Assembly: GCA_964561995.1 (NCBI GenBank)
Contig: CAZLQZ010000011.1
Coordinates: 1 to 44,574 of the forward strand
Length of the DNA: 44,574 bases
From: JABIAG01 sp964561995
GTDB taxonomy: Archaea > Nanobdellota > Nanobdellia > Woesearchaeales > JABIAG01
Direction of reading: 5' to 3'
Part shown: piece after piece, positions 41,132-44,574 of the stretch
How the letters are laid out: each line of letters opens with the position of its first letter
Position numbering within the stretch: the first letter of the stretch is position 1
Translations under genes and position numbers: made by a program
The notes under the pieces: generated by a model
Databases searched by the model: none
Seen by the model: only the letters and a program-made list of their open reading frames with translations
Told to the model about the DNA's origin: nothing

Positions 41132-43414
41132 ATGAAGAAAAATTTAATCAAATTAAATTATATTATGCTATTTATAATTATGTGTTCAGCTTTTGTAACA
41201 GCTGCACCCGCTTATAATTCTTACACAATTACAGATAATTTAGAAGCAGATTCAAGTTTGGATACTGCAATTGACTCTTCAGATAGCCCACACGCAGTTT
41301 ATGTAAGAAGCGCAAGTGTTTATTATAAAAATGAGATAGGTAATGAAGAACTAATTGGAACAGGAAACTATCCAACAATTGATACAGATTCCAACAATAT
41401 ACCTCATGTTGCATATTATGATGTAGGAAATATAATTTATGTAAATAGAATAGGTGGAAGTTGGAGTACACCATCAACAGTAAATTCCGGAGATTATCCC
41501 GACATTAAAATAGATTCTAATAATAAAGTACACATTGCATTTGAAAAAGACTCAGATGGTGATGGTTATGACGATGTTGTTTATACAAATAATATTGCAG
41601 GAAGTTTTGCAGCATTAACAAAAGTTATGGACAGCTATTATAGAAATTATTATTATACACCATCATTAGAAATAAATTCTAATGGTAATTATCACATTAC
41701 TGCAGATCACCATGACATGTCATGTGGTGGAACTTGCGATCACACTTACTATGTAAGATATTCAACAAATGCATCAGGAGGTTTTTCTTCTACTTCACCA
41801 GACAGAAGTTCAGACATTACTTCAAAATCAATCATACTTGATTCTAATGAAGAAGTTAATGTTGCTTATACTTCTGGAGGGAATATTTACCACGCAACTG
41901 TAAATCCTTGGACTGAAACACTTTTAGAAGCAGGGTCTAAATCAACAATCGATGCTTCTGGAACTGACATTGCTATAGGTTATGTTGATGGTTCTGGAAA
42001 TGTAAGATATGCACTAGATTCTGGTGCAGGTTTTTCAACATCAACAATAGACAGCGGAAGCAACCCCTCAATAAATATTGGAAACTTTTTCTATTATTAT
42101 ATTAAAAATGATGGTGTTGATAATGAAATTTATGTGAAAACTTATCAAACTTTATCTTCAGGAGATTCAGATAATGATGGTTTGAATGATAACACCGACA
42201 ATTGTCCAAATTCATACAATCCCAGCCAAAGAGATTCAGACTCAGACGGAACAGGAGATGTGTGTGATGACTGTCCTAATGACGCAACAGACTCTTGCGG
42301 AGATTCATTAATTGTAAAAGTAATAACTTTCTTTCAACAAATAATTTTTGGAACTAATCCTTATGCATTAGATAGCGATGGAGACGGTGATAATGATGGA
42401 ATTGCAGATGTTATTGATTTTTTAACAGGAAATTCATCATTTATTAAAACAACAGAAAATTTAACATTTAGTGTTAATGGAACAAATGATCCAACTAACG
42501 CAAATGGAATACTTAATGTAACAATTATTGATAATACAGCAAATAGAACAATTGTTGAAATGGAATATAATTTCACTAATGTAACTACTTTAAATTTGGC
42601 TTTAATTAACATTACTTTAAATCCAAATGCTGGACAAGGAGGAATTATTATTTCAGGTCTTAATTTAAGTGGAACTGGAATTACTAAAACTGTATATGTT
42701 CAAAAGGTAAGTAGTGCAAACAGCTTATGTATTAAAGATGAACCAGATGTTGTTTCACTAATAGTATCAGGAGATTGTAGCAACGGAGTAAAACTTACAT
42801 GTGCAGGAACTTCCGGAGCTTATACTTGTTACGATAATGGAACTTACTATAAAATCAGCGGATTAAGTCATTCAGCAGTTGTTGAATATTCATATAGTGC
42901 TTCAAGTCCATCAAGTAGTGGAGGAAGTAGTAATGACGATCCAATTGAAGAAGATGCATTAGGATGTGCTGAAGATTGGGCATGTAATACATGGGAAGAT
43001 TGTACAGACGGAACTCAGTCTAGAGATTGCTTTGATATGAACAGTTGTGGTACAGATGAATTACAACCATATTTAGAACAAGAATGTGCAATGCCAGAAG
43101 AAGAACCTCAAAATGAACCCGAAGTTGAACCGGAACCAGAAGCAGAACCACAAGATGATGAAGATGAAGGTCTTGGCGATGCAACAGGTGCATTCTTAGG
43201 TGGAAGAGGAACAACCTTAGTTGGTATTGGTGGATTAATAGTAATAATAATTGCATTATTAGTATTCACTAAATTTTATGGTGGAATGCCATGGGCAAGT
43301 GCAGCTTCAAGAGCAACTAATTTCCAAAGCAAAGGAAATAAAGCTCAAAGCAAAGGCAACCATAGCTCAGCAGAAAAACACTATAATAAAGCACAAAAAT
43401 TAACTGAGAAATAA
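41132..43414 (+). CDS. Cell-surface protein: beta-propeller, TSP3-like and TSP1-like modules, C-terminal anchor
   Basis: The ATG at 41132 follows GGGGGGT. A signal peptide ends about residue 27. Residues 30-340 are beta-propeller-like repeats (HVAYYDVGNIIYVNR, HIAFEKDSDGDGYDD). Calcium-binding DxDxDG segments follow (DSDNDGLNDNTDNCP, RDSDSDGTGDVCDDCP), then an Ig-like region, a TSP1-like module (WACNTWEDCTDGTQSRDC...C), an acidic Pro/Glu stalk, a membrane helix and a short basic tail with SKGN..HSSAEKHYNKAQ. It is anchored facing outward. The tail resembles one half of a TPR, possibly contacting a cytoplasmic partner. Confidence 0.8.
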   Translation: MKKNLIKLNYIMLFIIMCSAFVTAAPAYNSYTITDNLEADSSLDTAIDSSDSPHAVYVRSASVYYKNEIGNEELIGTGNYPTIDTDSNNIPHVAYYDVGNIIYVNRIGGSWSTPSTVNSGDYPDIKIDSNNKVHIAFEKDSDGDGYDDVVYTNNIAGSFAALTKVMDSYYRNYYYTPSLEINSNGNYHITADHHDMSCGGTCDHTYYVRYSTNASGGFSSTSPDRSSDITSKSIILDSNEEVNVAYTSGGNIYHATVNPWTETLLEAGSKSTIDASGTDIAIGYVDGSGNVRYALDSGAGFSTSTIDSGSNPSINIGNFFYYYIKNDGVDNEIYVKTYQTLSSGDSDNDGLNDNTDNCPNSYNPSQRDSDSDGTGDVCDDCPNDATDSCGDSLIVKVITFFQQIIFGTNPYALDSDGDGDNDGIADVIDFLTGNSSFIKTTENLTFSVNGTNDPTNANGILNVTIIDNTANRTIVEMEYNFTNVTTLNLALINITLNPNAGQGGIIISGLNLSGTGITKTVYVQKVSSANSLCIKDEPDVVSLIVSGDCSNGVKLTCAGTSGAYTCYDNGTYYKISGLSHSAVVEYSYSASSPSSSGGSSNDDPIEEDALGCAEDWACNTWEDCTDGTQSRDCFDMNSCGTDELQPYLEQECAMPEEEPQNEPEVEPEPEAEPQDDEDEGLGDATGAFLGGRGTTLVGIGGLIVIIIALLVFTKFYGGMPWASAASRATNFQSKGNKAQSKGNHSSAEKHYNKAQKLTEK

Positions 43415-43415
43415 T

Positions 43416-43488
43416 TTCTTTTTTTATAATTTTTATTTATTTTTTTAATATTTCTTAAAAGATATTATAGAATTTTGTTTGCAAAATT
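43416..43488. terminator. Bidirectional terminator region
   Basis: T-runs (TTTCTTTTTTT and TTTTTTT at 43416-43447) follow the plus-strand gene. A hairpin AATTTTG-TTTG-CAAAATT (43471-43488) lies next to the minus-strand stop at 43504. Together they can end both convergent transcripts. Confidence 0.5.
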
Positions 43489-43503
43489 ATAAAAATATTA
43501 ATA

Positions 43504-44031
43504 TTATAAACTATTTTTTATTCTATCAATTTTTTCTTTAATTAACTCTAATTGAGCTTTAGAATATTTTTTAGATTTAACATACTCTTTATATTTATCA
43601 TCCAGTTCTTTAACTTTTTCTTTAATTCTAACTTCAGGTTCTGTTTTTATTTTAACTTTTTTTTCAACCAATTTTTTTCTTCTATTATCTTGTTTTTTTA
43701 ATCTTGAATAGTCTACCATCTGATCTTTAACTGCGAACATTTCAGCTTTTAAAATAGTATTTTGTTTAGTTAATAAATGAATAAATTGATGTAATTCTTT
43801 TATTCTTTTACTTTCAGCAACATGATCCATAGCAATATCTCTTTCCTTTTCAAAAGCAGCTTCTAATAAAGGATCTAACTTAATAATATTTTGTTTAGTT
43901 GGATTAGAACGAATTTCTTGAATATGTTTTGCTAGAACGGCCTTAGCTTGTTCTCTTTCTTTTATTCTATTAATTATATAACCAGATCTTCTTAATAATG
44001 CTTTAGCCTTTTTAATGCTTCTAGGATTCAT
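43504..44031 (-). CDS. Basic coiled-coil protein
   Basis: A 175-residue, highly charged, almost wholly helical protein with no signal peptide; no family recognised. It starts with a short basic helix (SIKKAKALLRRSGYIINRI) followed by long coiled-coil segments. It is 7 bases downstream of the gene at 44039 and so co-transcribed with it; a shared structural assembly is likely. Confidence 0.6.
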   Translation of the reverse strand: MNPRSIKKAKALLRRSGYIINRIKEREQAKAVLAKHIQEIRSNPTKQNIIKLDPLLEAAFEKERDIAMDHVAESKRIKELHQFIHLLTKQNTILKAEMFAVKDQMVDYSRLKKQDNRRKKLVEKKVKIKTEPEVRIKEKVKELDDKYKEYVKSKKYSKAQLELIKEKIDRIKNSL

Positions 44032-44038
44032 TTAATTC

Positions 44039-44509
44039 TCACTTCAAAGGAGGTGGAGGCGGTGGCATTTCATCATTCATAGGAGGTAAAGGACCCTCTG
44101 GACTAGAAAATGGTGAAGGGTTAAGTCCAGGATACACAGGAGTTACAGGTTTTGAAACCGAAACCGGTTGTGGTATTGGTTTTACAGCCACTTGTTTTTT
44201 AACTATATCTGCTAATGCTAAAATACCTTCTGCAATATCCTTATTTTGCTCTTCAATATCTTTAAGTCTATCCATAATTGGTTGAATTTTTTCTTCAAAA
44301 CTTTTTTCTTGAATTCCGCCTTGTTCAATTTCTGTTGCAGCAACATGAAAAATTTCAAATAGTCTTTCTAAACTAGTACTCATCCTATCCAAACTAGTAG
44401 CTATAATATACTCATGAGAACCAGCTTTTTCCTTCTTTAATTTATTGATTTCGTCTTTTAAGTTTTTAACTTCTTTTAAAGGAATAATTTCATAATCTCC
44501 TGTAGCCAT
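44039..44509 (-). CDS. Coiled-coil protein with Pro-rich tail
   Basis: A 156-residue cytoplasmic protein of unknown family. Residues 10-110 are helical coiled coil; the tail is Pro-rich and ends PPPPPPLK, possibly a docking segment. The ATG at 44509 (MATGDYEI) is chosen because GAGG lies 9 bases upstream; the frame extends to a TTG at 44518. A minus-strand TATA box (ATTTATATAG, 44551-44560) gives a short leader. Confidence 0.6.
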   Translation of the reverse strand: MATGDYEIIPLKEVKNLKDEINKLKKEKAGSHEYIIATSLDRMSTSLERLFEIFHVAATEIEQGGIQEKSFEEKIQPIMDRLKDIEEQNKDIAEGILALADIVKKQVAVKPIPQPVSVSKPVTPVYPGLNPSPFSSPEGPLPPMNDEMPPPPPPLK

Positions 44510-44574
44510 AATAATCAACCTCTTTTTTAATGTAATTTCTATATCTTGTACTATATAAATCTTACTATATCAAC

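Noticed and set aside
1..44574. tRNA or rRNA genes
   Set aside because: No cloverleaf-like GC-rich segment with a T-arm (GTTCRA) or rRNA-like sequence was found in the intergenic stretches.

Overview
The window looks like a piece of a small, AT-rich archaeal genome, most likely a DPANN archaeon of the Woesearchaeota/Pacearchaeota kind. The core genes seen are archaeal: aIF-1A, RtcB with archease, an Lhr-type helicase, gatCAB and a DUF1931 histone-fold protein. First genes of transcription units usually have a TATA box about 25 bases before the ATG and no room for a ribosome binding site (leaderless). Internal operon genes carry GAGG/GGTG Shine-Dalgarno sequences. The surface proteins (TSP1-like W..W..C repeats, DUF333, calcium-binding DxDxDG repeats) fit the same group. 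Taxonomy is an inference; there is no rRNA in the window.

Layout. 1-2225: an accessory island with a Fic AMP-transferase behind tandem 22-bp operator-like repeats, convergent with a HepT/MntA toxin-antitoxin pair whose antitoxin is frameshifted. 2317-14721: a sugar-nucleotidyltransferase, a DUF333 surface protein, a 2152-residue secreted papain-like protease with about 15 Cys-rich, sequon-rich repeats, an Lhr helicase, and a secreted coiled-coil/lipoprotein pair. 14724-17087: an unknown 140-residue protein behind a two-hairpin RNA leader, convergent with archease-rtcB. 17131-20132: a DNA ligase/HD-hydrolase pair and two unknown genes. 20259-26918: a tight nine-gene operon (DUF134 regulator, CDF metal transporter, double NifX-like protein, SBF transporter with CBS domains, DUF302, thioredoxin, CoA-binding protein, two ferredoxin-containing MinD ATPases) resembling the Desulfovibrio orange-protein (ORP) gene set. 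26946-32325: minus-strand housekeeping genes (fused PyrBI, SemiSWEET, gatCAB, aIF-1A). 32400-39557: accessory genes, including a receiver-domain pseudogene carrying a cruciform element, an APH-fold kinase-like protein, an AbrB-PhoU regulator, a HEPN/HTH-MNT pair, and a divergent overlapping operon of unknown proteins ending in a broken J-domain gene. 39857-44509: threonine ammonia-lyase, a histone-like protein, a second surface protein, and two coiled-coil proteins.

The best candidates for something undescribed are: (i) the tandem hairpins at 14758-14837, which share one architecture, show a compensatory base-pair change, and place an anti-Shine-Dalgarno sequence in the second hairpin; (ii) the unknown overlapping operon 36558-39557 beside the HTH-MNT/HEPN pair; and (iii) the metal/redox operon, in which the regulator and the transporter share a nearly identical Cys-rich tail. 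Several accessory genes carry single-base frame breaks while very long ORFs are intact, which suggests real decay of accessory genes but could also reflect assembly error.
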